Part shown: piece after piece, positions 42,003 through 50,450 of the stretch
Numbering within the stretch: position 1 is the first letter of the stretch
Layout of the letters: every line of letters begins with the position of its first letter
Assembly: GCF_001429545.1 (NCBI RefSeq)
Contig: NZ_LMSP01000045.1
Location: 187,731-251,730 of the forward strand
Direction of reading: 5' to 3'
DNA: 64,000 bases
Source of the DNA: Paenibacillus sp. Soil787
Lineage (GTDB): Bacteria; Bacillota; Bacilli; Paenibacillales; NBRC-103111
Notes under the pieces: generated by a model
Told to the model about the DNA's origin: nothing
The model's input: only the letters and a program-made list of their open reading frames with translations
The model's database searches: none
Program-made: the position numbers and the translations under genes

Positions 42003-43103
42003 ATGAAACCGAAACAAACGATTGTACATTTACCTGTCTATCAACCAGGTAAACCTATTGAAGAAGTGAAACGCGAGCTAGGTTTGACAGAAGTGATTAA
42101 GCTGGCATCTAACGAAAACCCTTTCGGCTCCTCGCCAAAAGTAAAAGCTGCGATTGAAGCGGAATTATCCAACATCAGCTTGTATCCAGATGGGGGAGCT
42201 GTGCAATTGACAGAAGCAGTTGCTGAATCCCTTGGCGTAGCAACGAATCAGCTTATTTTTGGCGCAGGCTCTGATGAAGTTATTCTGATGCTGGCGCGGG
42301 CTTTCCTTGTTCAAGGTGACGAATCCGTTATGGCTACACATACGTTCCCCCAGTATAAGCATAACTGTGAAATCGAAGGCGCTGTGTCCATTGAAGTTCC
42401 TTTGAAAGAAGGAACACACGATCTGGATGGCATGCTTGCTGCCATTACGGAACGTACGAAAATTGTTTGGATTTGTAACCCGAACAATCCGACAGGGACG
42501 ATGAATACCGATGCGGAGATTAAGGCATTTTTGGCCAAAGTTCCAGATCATGTTATCGTCGTTCTTGATGAGGCTTACTGCGAGTACAACACGACGGGGG
42601 AATTCCCGGATAGCATAGAACTAATTGGTCAATACCGCAATGTCATAGCGCTGCGTACTTTCTCCAAAATTTATGGGTTGGCTTCTCTGCGAATTGGTTA
42701 CGGGATCGGACATCCTGATGTTATTCGATCGATTAATCAAGTGCGGGAACCTTTTAACACAACCAGATTTGCTCAAGCTGCTGCGCTTGCCGCAATCAAG
42801 GATCAAGATTTTATCCAAAGCTGCCGAGAAGCGAATACGGCTGGCTTACAATACTTAACTGAAGAGTTTGACAAGATGGGTCTGCAGGCATTTCCAGCAC
42901 ATGGTAACTTCATCATGGTGAATGTTGGCCTTCCAGCTGCGGAAGTATTTAATGGTTTGCTGCGTCGAGGGATTATTATTCGTGGAGGTCATATGTTGGG
43001 CTTCCCAACGTCGCTTCGTGTTACAATCGGTTCGCGCGAGCAGAATGAGAAATTCATTGCGGCTTTAACGCAAGTGCTTGCTGAGGTTGCAGTTCAGGCC
43101 TAA
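42003..43103 (+). CDS. hisC: Histidinol-phosphate / aromatic amino acid aminotransferase
   Basis: This 366-aa class I/II PLP aminotransferase has KLASNENPFGSSPKV, ICNPNNPTGT, VVLDEAYCEY and the PLP lysine in LRTFSKIYGLASLRIGYG. In B. subtilis this operon gene serves both histidine synthesis and the last step of tyrosine and phenylalanine synthesis, which explains its place between trpA and tyrA. ATG 42003 has GAGGTGA upstream; the frame from 41994 starts inside it. Confidence 0.95.
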   Translation: MKPKQTIVHLPVYQPGKPIEEVKRELGLTEVIKLASNENPFGSSPKVKAAIEAELSNISLYPDGGAVQLTEAVAESLGVATNQLIFGAGSDEVILMLARAFLVQGDESVMATHTFPQYKHNCEIEGAVSIEVPLKEGTHDLDGMLAAITERTKIVWICNPNNPTGTMNTDAEIKAFLAKVPDHVIVVLDEAYCEYNTTGEFPDSIELIGQYRNVIALRTFSKIYGLASLRIGYGIGHPDVIRSINQVREPFNTTRFAQAAALAAIKDQDFIQSCREANTAGLQYLTEEFDKMGLQAFPAHGNFIMVNVGLPAAEVFNGLLRRGIIIRGGHMLGFPTSLRVTIGSREQNEKFIAALTQVLAEVAVQA

Positions 43104-43127
43104 TTTAAATCATAAAGGTTGATTTCA

Positions 43128-44216
43128 TTGACGAAAATTGCGATATTCGGTGTAGGGCTGATCGGTGGATCACTCGCCTTATGCTATAAAGGAAAACCAG
43201 GGTTTACGGTCGTCGGTCACTCGCCGAATCCGAAATCAGTTGAAAAGCTTCTAAAACGGAATGTTGTTGATACGGCAACAACTAATATGGCTGAAGCGGC
43301 AGAAGGTGCGGACTACATTTTTCTATGCGTGCCAGTTGGTATGTTAGAGGAATATGTCCAGCAGCTCATGCAGCTCCCGCTGAAAGATGGTTGTATCATC
43401 ACTGATGTCGGTAGTACCAAAGCTTCAATCACGGAGAGTGCAGCCTCCTTTGTCAAGGAAAACGTCTATTTTATCGGCGGCCATCCAATGGCAGGATCTG
43501 AACGTCATGGGGTGGAGGCGGCTTCCTCGCATCTTTTCGAAAATGCGTTCTATGTTCTGACACCGGCAGAAGGTACACCTCAAGCTGAGGTTGATCGTTT
43601 GACAGAACTGCTTAGGAAGACGAAGGCTCAAATTGTTCAAGTAGGTGCCCGCGAACACGATGATATCGTAGGAGCAATCAGCCATTTACCGCATATTATT
43701 GCGGTTGCATTGGTTAACCAAGTAAGAAGCTATAACGAAACGAATCCGTTGTATCAAAATCTGGCCGCTGGCGGCTTCAGGGATATCACACGTATTGCTT
43801 CAAGTGAACCGATGATTTGGCGCGATATTCTTGTTAACAATAAAGACGTGCTGCTTAAACTGCTCACGGATTGGAATCTAGAAATGTCACGTTTTATTAA
43901 GTTGCTGGAACAAAGTGACGGAGAAGGGATCGCTGAACAATTCCGTGTTGCGGGTGAGTTCCGCAGTCAATTGCCTGAACGCAGAAAAGGGATGATTACG
44001 TCCTTATTCGATATTTATGTGGATATTCCCGATCATCCTGGTATCATAGGCCAAATTACAACCTTACTCGGCAACGCTAGAATAAACTTAAGCAACATTC
44101 AAATTATTGAAAGCCGTGAAGATGTTCCCGGTATACTGCGTCTTTCTTTTCGAAATCAAGAAGACGCCGATCGGGCTTCCGGACTGCTCAGCGGGCCATA
44201 CGCAGTGCATGTATGA
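43128..44216 (+). CDS. tyrA: Prephenate dehydrogenase with ACT domain
   Basis: This 362-aa enzyme makes 4-hydroxyphenylpyruvate for tyrosine. The N-terminal NAD site is IAIFGVGLIGGSLALC; the catalytic region has GGHPMAGSERHGVEAA and DDIVGAISHLPHIIA. A C-terminal ACT domain (about 290-362, YVDIPDHPGIIGQITTLLG) points to feedback control by an amino acid. TTG 43128 is about 9 nt after AAAGG; TTG 43119 is an alternative. It is the last gene of the operon; aroE (EPSP synthase gene), which follows in B. subtilis, is not here. Confidence 0.94.
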   Translation: MTKIAIFGVGLIGGSLALCYKGKPGFTVVGHSPNPKSVEKLLKRNVVDTATTNMAEAAEGADYIFLCVPVGMLEEYVQQLMQLPLKDGCIITDVGSTKASITESAASFVKENVYFIGGHPMAGSERHGVEAASSHLFENAFYVLTPAEGTPQAEVDRLTELLRKTKAQIVQVGAREHDDIVGAISHLPHIIAVALVNQVRSYNETNPLYQNLAAGGFRDITRIASSEPMIWRDILVNNKDVLLKLLTDWNLEMSRFIKLLEQSDGEGIAEQFRVAGEFRSQLPERRKGMITSLFDIYVDIPDHPGIIGQITTLLGNARINLSNIQIIESREDVPGILRLSFRNQEDADRASGLLSGPYAVHV

Positions 44217-44248
44217 CGCTCATAGTTGTATGATCAAATAGCTGCTTT

Positions 44249-44290
44249 CTTCCCTTTTTTGGACAATTCAAAAAGAGGGAAGGAATCAGC
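44249..44290 (+). terminator. Possible terminator after tyrA
   Basis: CTTCCCTTTTT (44249-44259) pairs with the AAAAAGAGGGAAG ending at 44282. The tail is T-rich but broken. Confidence 0.5.
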
Positions 44291-44317
44291 TTATTTTATT
44301 TTTGTTAACAGATTTTC

Positions 44318-44341
44318 AAAGAAAAAGCTTCGTGATATAAT
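44318..44341 (+). promoter_or_regulatory. Sigma-A promoter with extended -10
   Basis: TGATATAAT (TATAAT at 44336-44341) has TTTTCA 17 nt upstream and would drive the following deacetylase gene. Confidence 0.45.
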
Positions 44342-44389
44342 GACATCTGTTCATATATATATTACATAATTTATTGTGGGGCGAACGTG

Positions 44390-45259
44390 ATGAAGGTCCA
44401 ATTGATAGGAAAAAGTATGCTTATTTTGTTAATCGCTTTCATCAATTTTTTACCATCCTTAGCGAGCGCCAATGATGTTGTTTATTCAAATGAAGTTGTT
44501 GTACTGGTATATCACCATATCGATGATCGGGATCAGAGCTCCGTGACGATATCGACAGAGCTGTTCGAAAAGCAGTTAGAAGCTATGCAGCGGAAAGGCT
44601 ATCATTTCATAAGCATAGATGAGTTTAAAAGCTTCAAGTCAGAGGGGACGGCAATTCCCGACAATGCGGTACTTGTAACGTTTGATGATGGGTACAAAAG
44701 CTTCTACACCAATGCTTATCCGATACTCAAAAAAATGCGAATACCTGCTGTGAATTTCGTTATTACCAAAGATTTGGACAACCCGGAAGGAACACCTTTA
44801 CCATCCTTGTCTAGAGAAGAGATTAAGAAAATGAGACAAGAGTTTGCCGGTATTGATTTTCAATGTCATTCGGATGCGCTGCATGCGATGAATAGTGGCA
44901 AGCCCCTGTTAACCAACAAAATAATACAAAACGGAATAACAGAAACAGACGTTGAATTCAAAAAAAGAGTTCTGAATGATACTCGTACAGGTCTTTCAAA
45001 ACTTATTGAAGTGAATGGCTCAAAGTCCGTGGATTCCTATGCGTATCCTTTTGGAAGCTATGATAATCAAACGATTACTTATCTACAGGAAGCCGGAGTT
45101 AAGTTTGCCTTTACAACTAAGCAAGGTATAACTACGAAGGAAACGGATTCTATGCAAATCCCACGGATCAATGCAGGCAGTCCATTCATTCGACCGCATT
45201 CCATAAATAATTTGATTAAACAAGCCATGAGACATCAAATACAACCCATTCAATCTTAA
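44390..45259 (+). CDS. Secreted polysaccharide deacetylase
   Basis: This protein of about 289 aa has a signal peptide (about 1-27, ending LASA-N) and a NodB domain: VVLVYHHIDD at the start, LVTFDDGYKSFYTNAYPIL (metal-binding Asp), the CHSDALHAM zinc site and SYAYPFGSYDN. This subgroup resembles PgaB/IcaB and XynD-type deacetylases acting on extracellular glycans. ATG 44390 and GTG 44387 are both possible. It is distinct in sequence from the lipoprotein deacetylase at 2.1-2.9 kb. Confidence 0.85.
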   Translation: MKVQLIGKSMLILLIAFINFLPSLASANDVVYSNEVVVLVYHHIDDRDQSSVTISTELFEKQLEAMQRKGYHFISIDEFKSFKSEGTAIPDNAVLVTFDDGYKSFYTNAYPILKKMRIPAVNFVITKDLDNPEGTPLPSLSREEIKKMRQEFAGIDFQCHSDALHAMNSGKPLLTNKIIQNGITETDVEFKKRVLNDTRTGLSKLIEVNGSKSVDSYAYPFGSYDNQTITYLQEAGVKFAFTTKQGITTKETDSMQIPRINAGSPFIRPHSINNLIKQAMRHQIQPIQS

Positions 45260-45270
45260 AAAATTGAGTT

Positions 45271-45284
45271 GGTAAACGTTTTCA
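45271..45284. promoter_or_regulatory. cre-like site (CcpA)
   Basis: GGTAAACGTTTTCA matches 13 of 14 positions of the cre pattern TGTAARCGYTWWCA. Its centre is about 51-53 bp upstream of the predicted start of the next promoter, a position linked with activation by CcpA in ackA-type genes. Confidence 0.5.
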
Positions 45285-45293
45285 AAATAAGTA

Positions 45294-45322
45294 TTGACAG
45301 AATGAAACCGTATACATATAAT
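45294..45322 (+). promoter_or_regulatory. Perfect consensus sigma-A promoter
   Basis: TTGACA (45294-45299), exactly 17 nt, then TATAAT (45317-45322). An inverted repeat, GAAACC (45304-45309) and GGTTTC (45336-45341), flanks the -10 and may be an operator. Confidence 0.85.
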
Positions 45323-45328
45323 AAAAGT

Positions 45329-45402
45329 ACAGTATGGTTTCTCTCCACTCCTATCCGATAATCGCACCATAAGTGCAACCGCCGATTCGGCGGTTTTTTT
45401 TT
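45329..45402 (+). ncRNA. Candidate small RNA, about 75 nt
   Basis: A consensus promoter is followed by about 75 nt with no plausible reading frame. It contains a small hairpin (GCAC...GTGC, 45364-45376) and ends in a strong terminator (AACCGCCG 45377-45384, CGGCGGTT 45388-45395, then nine Ts). Transcription would stop before the sigma-factor gene 276 bp on. No known RNA family was recognised; a leader with an attenuator for the sigma gene is the alternative. Confidence 0.55.
45377..45402 (+). terminator. Strong intrinsic terminator
   Basis: A perfect 8-bp GC-rich stem with a 3-nt loop is followed by a run of nine Ts. Confidence 0.92.
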
Positions 45403-45677
45403 GTGCTTATGTACCATATTTTTCTGATTTTATTATATAATGGGAAGGACAGTCTGTTGTGTGCATCAGACACGCTGCAAATTGAAGTTTATCGAACAAT
45501 TTGTCGAATCTAGCAGGAATTTCGTAATGAATCAAGAAGTTTTTATAGGCTCGTATTTTATTCGTACATAAATTCATAATTCTTTTACAAATAACCGCAA
45601 CTTTTCACTCCTGCCGCAGTACAACATGTATGAGCAGTTGGAGTGGTACCCGGAGTCGTTAGGAGGGCCGCCACGTA

Positions 45678-46259
45678 ATGACCGATTCCCAATTGATCAG
45701 AGAAATCAAGGATGGAAATGTTCAACTTTACAATGAACTTATGCGTCGTTACGAGCGTAAAATCCTTGCATTTATATTTCATATGTTAAAGAATACGCAG
45801 ATGGAAGCCATCGCTGAAGATCTGTGTAACGAAACTTTTTATAAAGCGTATCGCAGTTTGCACTCTTTCCGTGAAATCGAGGCGTCCTTTTCAACCTGGT
45901 TGTACACCATTGCCCGTAATACGGTTCTAAGTGAGCTGCGCAAAAATAAAAGTGTTCAAGTCTCGCTGGAACAAAGTGGATTGACGCCACATGCGTCCTT
46001 TGATGCCATGCCAGAGCAAGCTATGCTGCGTAATGAGAAAGTGTCTATGGTTCGCGAAGCTATTAATAGTTTACCGGAGAAACAACGATCGGCTTTGATA
46101 CTTAGAGAATACGATCAGATGGATTATCAGGAAATCGCGAACATTTTAGGTCAAACGGTAAGCTCGGTGAAGTCACTCTTGTTTAGAGCAAGGGCATCCG
46201 TTAAATTACATCTGGATCCTTATTTCAGTGAACCGATATTCGAAGAATCGAAGGGATGA
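45678..46259 (+). CDS. ECF-type RNA polymerase sigma factor
   Basis: This 193-aa protein has sigma region 2 (about 20-90, YNELMRRYERKILAFIFHM and ATWLYTIARNTVLSELRK) and region 4 (about 125-180, INSLPEKQRSALILREYDQMDYQEIANILGQT, then VKSLLFRARASVKLHL), but not regions 1 and 3, so it is an ECF sigma. The 5' region has TTAGGAGGG before ATG 45678. The gene is followed after 6 bp by a zinc-type anti-sigma gene. The regulon and signal are unknown. B. subtilis has no sigma gene at this place. Confidence 0.9.
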   Translation: MTDSQLIREIKDGNVQLYNELMRRYERKILAFIFHMLKNTQMEAIAEDLCNETFYKAYRSLHSFREIEASFSTWLYTIARNTVLSELRKNKSVQVSLEQSGLTPHASFDAMPEQAMLRNEKVSMVREAINSLPEKQRSALILREYDQMDYQEIANILGQTVSSVKSLLFRARASVKLHLDPYFSEPIFEESKG

Positions 46260-46265
46260 AAGAGC

Positions 46266-46895
46266 ATGAAGTGTAGTGAGATCCAGGAGTTGTTTGGGGT
46301 ATATTGGGATTTACCGAATGATGACCTGCGTCGTGCCGCGGTAGATGAGCATATAACAACTTGTGCTGAATGTGCGGAAGAATTTCAAATATGGGAAGAA
46401 AGTACGATACTGATTCGTACTGCAGCGATCGAGAGTGAGCTGCCTGATTATGAGCCAATGGTTTCGGGCAAGGTTATGAATCGGATTTACGAAAATGAGT
46501 CATGGCGAATTCCAGTTTCTGAACGTATGTATGCCATTTCTTACACACTTAGACGGAATCTTACCGCTGTTATTGCTTTTTGTTTAGCCTTATTCGTATT
46601 CAGCTTCTTATTTGCAATCGTGTACGATGGAACGCCTCAATCTTCAATAGCAACTGCGGATAATTCCTTGTTCGATCTTCAAGCACCGCAAGCCTTGAAG
46701 ACCAGCGGTACTGAATCGATGAATGGTCATAAGATGGGGGACGCAGTAGCGAGTCTGAATCCTAGTTTCATGGAACCTTTACGCTTCCACGTAGGACCAA
46801 TTCACTCCTATCCACATTACTTACTGGTCGTTTCGATACTAGGTCTAATTGCAACAATTATTATTATGAATTGGTTGTCACGAACAAAAGCATAA
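46266..46895 (+). CDS. Membrane anti-sigma factor with zinc-finger (ZAS) motif
   Basis: This 209-aa protein begins with a cytosolic domain carrying EHITTCAEC (HxxxCxxC, near residue 32), the zinc-associated anti-sigma motif. Two membrane segments follow (about 100-120, AVIAFCLALFVFSFLFAIVY, and 183-205). It would hold the upstream sigma factor inactive until a signal. One possible route is cleavage by a PrsW-type protease as for RsiW, but nothing in the sequence shows that. A terminator follows. Confidence 0.85.
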   Translation: MKCSEIQELFGVYWDLPNDDLRRAAVDEHITTCAECAEEFQIWEESTILIRTAAIESELPDYEPMVSGKVMNRIYENESWRIPVSERMYAISYTLRRNLTAVIAFCLALFVFSFLFAIVYDGTPQSSIATADNSLFDLQAPQALKTSGTESMNGHKMGDAVASLNPSFMEPLRFHVGPIHSYPHYLLVVSILGLIATIIIMNWLSRTKA

Positions 46896-46920
46896 TGCTC
46901 CTGTAGGAGCATTTTTATTT
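46892..46920 (+). terminator. Intrinsic terminator
   Basis: AATGCTCC (46894-46901) and GGAGCATT (46906-46913) pair around TGTA, then a T run. Confidence 0.8.
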
Positions 46921-46946
46921 TTATAGAGATGGTGGAGGGGCAAGTA

Positions 46947-47528
46947 ATGACAACAATCGGATTCATACGCCATGGGAGCACAGAATGGAATCGTCTTGGT
47001 AAGCTTCAGGGGCAGCTAGATACGGATTTAACTGAGGAAGGCAGAGAACAAGCTCGATTACTTGGACTAAGATTAGCCAAAGAAAACTGGGATGGCATTA
47101 TAAGCAGTGATCTGAAGAGAGCAAGAGAAACTGCACAAATCGTCTCGGATCTATCGGGGATAACCTTTATACGCACGGATAAGAGGCTGAGGGAACGCAA
47201 ATATGGGCAGGTAGAAGGAACTACCGTTGCGGAAAGAGAAGAGCGCTGGGGGCCCAATTGGAAGCTTCAGGAACTAGGTCAAGAATCGGATGATGATCTA
47301 TGGAAACGATGGACAGAGCTAGAAGCAGAATTGATACAGGCTTATCCGAATGGGAAAATATTATTAATTTCTCATGGAGGATTTATTGTGCAGATTCTTA
47401 GGGTCCTTCGCTTAGATAGTGAAGATTTTCTACAGAATACTTCGCTGACTATTCTACTACGTCAAGAAGAAGGCTGGGAGCTTCAATTATATAATTGTTT
47501 AACTCACTTACAATCTATAACTGAATAA
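46947..47528 (+). CDS. Histidine phosphatase (phosphoglycerate mutase-like)
   Basis: This 193-aa protein has the phosphohistidine motif IGFIRHGSTEWN (RHG near residue 7), SSDLKRARETAQIV, RLRERKYGQVEG and the second catalytic His in LLISHGGFIVQIL. Members include cofactor-dependent phosphoglycerate mutases and small-molecule phosphatases (PhoE, CobC); which one is not clear. ATG 46947 follows GGTGGAGGGG; the earlier ATG 46929 overlaps that site. It stands alone between terminators. Confidence 0.85.
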   Translation: MTTIGFIRHGSTEWNRLGKLQGQLDTDLTEEGREQARLLGLRLAKENWDGIISSDLKRARETAQIVSDLSGITFIRTDKRLRERKYGQVEGTTVAEREERWGPNWKLQELGQESDDDLWKRWTELEAELIQAYPNGKILLISHGGFIVQILRVLRLDSEDFLQNTSLTILLRQEEGWELQLYNCLTHLQSITE

Positions 47529-47541
47529 TAGGTATTAAGTA

Positions 47542-47576
47542 AAACATGACTTTTTTGAAAGAGTCATGTTTTTTTA
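47542..47576 (+). terminator. Intrinsic terminator
   Basis: AAACATGACT (47542-47551) and AGTCATGTTT (47562-47571) form a perfect 10-bp stem followed by Ts. Confidence 0.85.
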
Positions 47577-47663
47577 TTTCGATTGGAATATTTTCGGTGA
47601 AAAATCCCATAATGGTTACTAGAAACCACGGAGCTGTAAGCTTCGCTAATTGGGGGATGTAGG

Positions 47664-48824
47664 ATGGAAATGAACCTAGCGGATATGCTCAGTTATGCCG
47701 ATATCCATGAATTAGGCCGAATTGCTCATACCTACGAGTGTGAGTGTAATGGTCATTCGAAGAATGAATTGATTCAATCGATTTTGAGCACGGCGCTGCG
47801 CAGAGAGATTTTCGAAAAGCATATTCAAGGCTTAGCTATAGAGGATATTAGATTCTTGAATTCACTGCTATTCGATCCTCGCAATGCTTTCAGTATTGAA
47901 GAACTTATCGCTAGAGTTGGGCAATCACGATTTCAGAAGGAGGATTCGGAGGAATGGAATCCCCGGGATATGATCATTAAATTCAAGAAGCTGGGATGGT
48001 TGTTTAACGGCTATTCACAGCAAACGAAGTTTTTATTTCATGTCCCGCAAGATCTGAAGCGAAGATTTAGTGATGTTCTAACCGGTCAGTTCAAACAAAG
48101 CCTGAAAACAACAAATGAACCCAATGTGTACCGTGATGAGCAATTGCTTATCGTCGATGACATTTTTCATTTCTTGACGTTCATCTCTCAAGAACAGGAA
48201 ATACAACTCACAGCGGAAGGTTCTATGTACAAAAGGCAGCTTCAACAAATTCTCAATCGATTATCGGTTCAAGAAGAAATGGTAACAAAGGGAACATGGA
48301 GATTCGGCTATGGCCGCATGTTTAAAGAGTATCCGAACCGGTTTTCTTTCATCTATGATTATTGCTTTTACAGGCAACTGATTAGTGAGCATTCACAAAC
48401 ACTTCGATTAACAGAAGATGGAAAAGCACGGTTGGTAGAAGGCAAGAAAGAAAACCTAGCTGAAGTGTATAAGTTTTGGCTGCGGCTTTATAAAAATCCG
48501 ATTCCGAATGTGCAAAGCGTTGTGGCCTGGATTGACCGTCTAGGTGGGCAATGGGTGACCACGACATCACTTGGAGAGGTGCTTTGTAAGCTTGTAAAAC
48601 CTTTCTATTATGATAGTTCTGAATCGATCGTGGAACAACGTATTTTACAAATGATGATGCATTTGGGCCTAGTTCGGATCGGGGAAGATCAGGAGAATGG
48701 TACTGTGATTCAAGTCACCAAGCTCGGAACGAAAGTGATTCAGGGAACCTTTGTAGCTGAAGAAGATAAGGTCGTCCTCTTTATGGATAAAGAAAGTATA
48801 CGTTTCAGAGAAGAAGTTAAGTAG
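47664..48824 (+). CDS. Unknown 386-aa protein with winged-helix-like segments
   Basis: I do not recognise a family. The N-terminus (MEMNLADMLSYADIHELGRI, then GHSKNELIQSILSTALRREI) resembles a small SAP- or Rho-N-like helical domain that binds nucleic acid. The body has several helix-strand repeats resembling winged helices (EEMVTKGTWRFGYGRMFKEY; VEQRILQMMMHLGLVRIGED; VTKLGTKVIQGTF). It is cytosolic, with no membrane segment. It may resemble the N-terminal part of XPB-type helicases, but no helicase motifs are present. GGGGGATGTAGG precedes the ATG. It stands alone. Confidence 0.6.
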   Translation: MEMNLADMLSYADIHELGRIAHTYECECNGHSKNELIQSILSTALRREIFEKHIQGLAIEDIRFLNSLLFDPRNAFSIEELIARVGQSRFQKEDSEEWNPRDMIIKFKKLGWLFNGYSQQTKFLFHVPQDLKRRFSDVLTGQFKQSLKTTNEPNVYRDEQLLIVDDIFHFLTFISQEQEIQLTAEGSMYKRQLQQILNRLSVQEEMVTKGTWRFGYGRMFKEYPNRFSFIYDYCFYRQLISEHSQTLRLTEDGKARLVEGKKENLAEVYKFWLRLYKNPIPNVQSVVAWIDRLGGQWVTTTSLGEVLCKLVKPFYYDSSESIVEQRILQMMMHLGLVRIGEDQENGTVIQVTKLGTKVIQGTFVAEEDKVVLFMDKESIRFREEVK

Positions 48825-49002
48825 ATAGGTAAAGACACATTCCTATTGAATCGGGCGATTGAAGGAAGCGCTAATGTAACGAGTGAATATGATGCAGTAG
48901 GGGCAAACACAAGGGATTGGCATACACCAAGAAACAGACTTACATGTTTTTGCGAAAAAGAAGCTCCTGACAAACCGCGGACAACATTTGGAGGTAGGTC
49001 TC

Positions 49003-49191
49003 ATGGGAAAAATGAATGTATCTAACGATGCGCTGCTGGCACTTTTCGCGGAAATGGTTTGGGATAATGCCATACGCAAATATAAAGAAGAAAATCTCTA
49101 TAAAGAGATTGACCGCGCTTTAGCCAAGGGAGATCAAACTACGTTCTTAGCTCTTACGTCTGAGCTCAAAATGTTACAATCGTTGGGTTAA
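49003..49191 (+). CDS. Small IDEAL-domain protein
   Basis: This 62-aa protein has EIDRALAKGDQTTFLALTSEL, the pattern of the IDEAL domain. B. subtilis YpiB, at this position, carries an IDEAL domain on a UPF0302 domain; here the UPF0302 part is absent. ATG 49003 follows TTGGAGGTAGG. The function is unknown. Confidence 0.75.
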   Translation: MGKMNVSNDALLALFAEMVWDNAIRKYKEENLYKEIDRALAKGDQTTFLALTSELKMLQSLG

Positions 49192-49222
49192 TTACTTATT
49201 TGGTGGCGGCCATACACACACA

Positions 49223-49260
49223 AAAAGAGGGCATGTGAATCTTATTCACATGTCTTTTTT
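49223..49260 (+). terminator. Intrinsic terminator
   Basis: CATGTGAAT (49232-49240) and ATTCACATG (49244-49252) form a perfect stem with flanking A and T runs. Confidence 0.85.
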
Positions 49261-49348
49261 GCTGGATATCGGGTGAAAAAGAACTAATTTGACGACCCGC
49301 GCGTCTATTTAAAAGAGCATTATATCAAAAACTATAAGGAGACAACGA

Positions 49349-50380
49349 ATGAAAAAAATGATAAAAAATTCTCGTATTCGAAAAGTAATGATACCCGTTC
49401 TTTTGATCACAGGGCTATTTGTAGGAGCAGCGTCTGTGTATGCAGCTTATCTATATAACAAGTTGAACCAAACTTTGGATCATATTGCTGCGCCTGAAAC
49501 CACCAAAGCATCAAACTTAAATGGCGAAAGCTATGTTCCTGTTACGCAAGCAGCTAACCCCATTGAGAAGCCGCTAACTTTCCTTCTGACGGCAATAGAT
49601 GAACGAGAAGGCAATGAGGGATCGCTGAATACGGATGTCATGATGCTGTTCCGTATTAATCCGCAAACGCATCAAGGTACGGTGGTATCCATTCCAAGGG
49701 ATCTGGAGATTGAAGCAGATAAGTCAGGATTAGACGGATCTCATAAAGCGAATTATTTCTATGCTTATTATTACAATAAAAATAAAGAAACGGCCCTTCA
49801 TGAAACCAAAAGACTGTTCAGTGATGTTTATCAAGTGCCAATTGACTATATGGCCGTTATTAATTTTGAAGGCTTTCGGAAGCTCATCGATCAATTAGGG
49901 GGAATGACCGTCGAAGTTGATATGGATATGCGCTATCAGGATGCAAGTGACGGAACGGATATTCATCTGAACAAAGGAAAACAGCAGTTGAATGGCAAAC
50001 AAGTGTTAGACTTTATCCGTTACCGGAAATCCAATTTAGGCACGGCAGAATCCTCGGATATGGAGCGGAATCAAAGAGAACAGCAAGTACTTAATCAGTT
50101 ACTAGATAAGTTAACCACATTGAATGGTTTGACCGCTTGGGGAAGTGTGCTTGATATCATTGGAGGAACCGTTAAAACGGATATTCCAGCCGATCAGCTT
50201 CGTACATTGACGAAATCCTACCGTGACTTGAAACCGGCAACCGTAAACTACATCCAATTAAAAGGCGAATGGGAGAGCCCCTATCTGGTTGTGAAACAGC
50301 AAGATCTAGAGGAAGCGCTCGACGCTTTGCGTGGTCAACAATCAGGCGAGCAGATTGACAGTAAGAAAAGGACGGATTAA
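49349..50380 (+). CDS. LytR-CpsA-Psr (LCP) family protein
   Basis: This 343-aa protein has an N-terminal membrane anchor (about 13-33) and an extracytoplasmic LCP domain: LTAIDEREGNEGSLNTDVMML, VVSIPRDLEIEA, INFEGFRKLIDQLGGMTVEVD, HLNKGKQQLNGKQVLDFIRYRKSN and DMERNQREQQVLNQLL. LCP proteins attach teichoic acids or other glycopolymers to peptidoglycan. The conserved Arg and Asp residues are present. ATAAGGAG precedes the ATG. It is not in the B. subtilis version of this region. Confidence 0.9.
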   Translation: MKKMIKNSRIRKVMIPVLLITGLFVGAASVYAAYLYNKLNQTLDHIAAPETTKASNLNGESYVPVTQAANPIEKPLTFLLTAIDEREGNEGSLNTDVMMLFRINPQTHQGTVVSIPRDLEIEADKSGLDGSHKANYFYAYYYNKNKETALHETKRLFSDVYQVPIDYMAVINFEGFRKLIDQLGGMTVEVDMDMRYQDASDGTDIHLNKGKQQLNGKQVLDFIRYRKSNLGTAESSDMERNQREQQVLNQLLDKLTTLNGLTAWGSVLDIIGGTVKTDIPADQLRTLTKSYRDLKPATVNYIQLKGEWESPYLVVKQQDLEEALDALRGQQSGEQIDSKKRTD

Positions 50381-50450
50381 AGTACAAGATGAGCTTCACG
50401 ATCTTACATAGCAAGCGTAAATTTGGCAAACGATAGGGGAGGACAACTCG

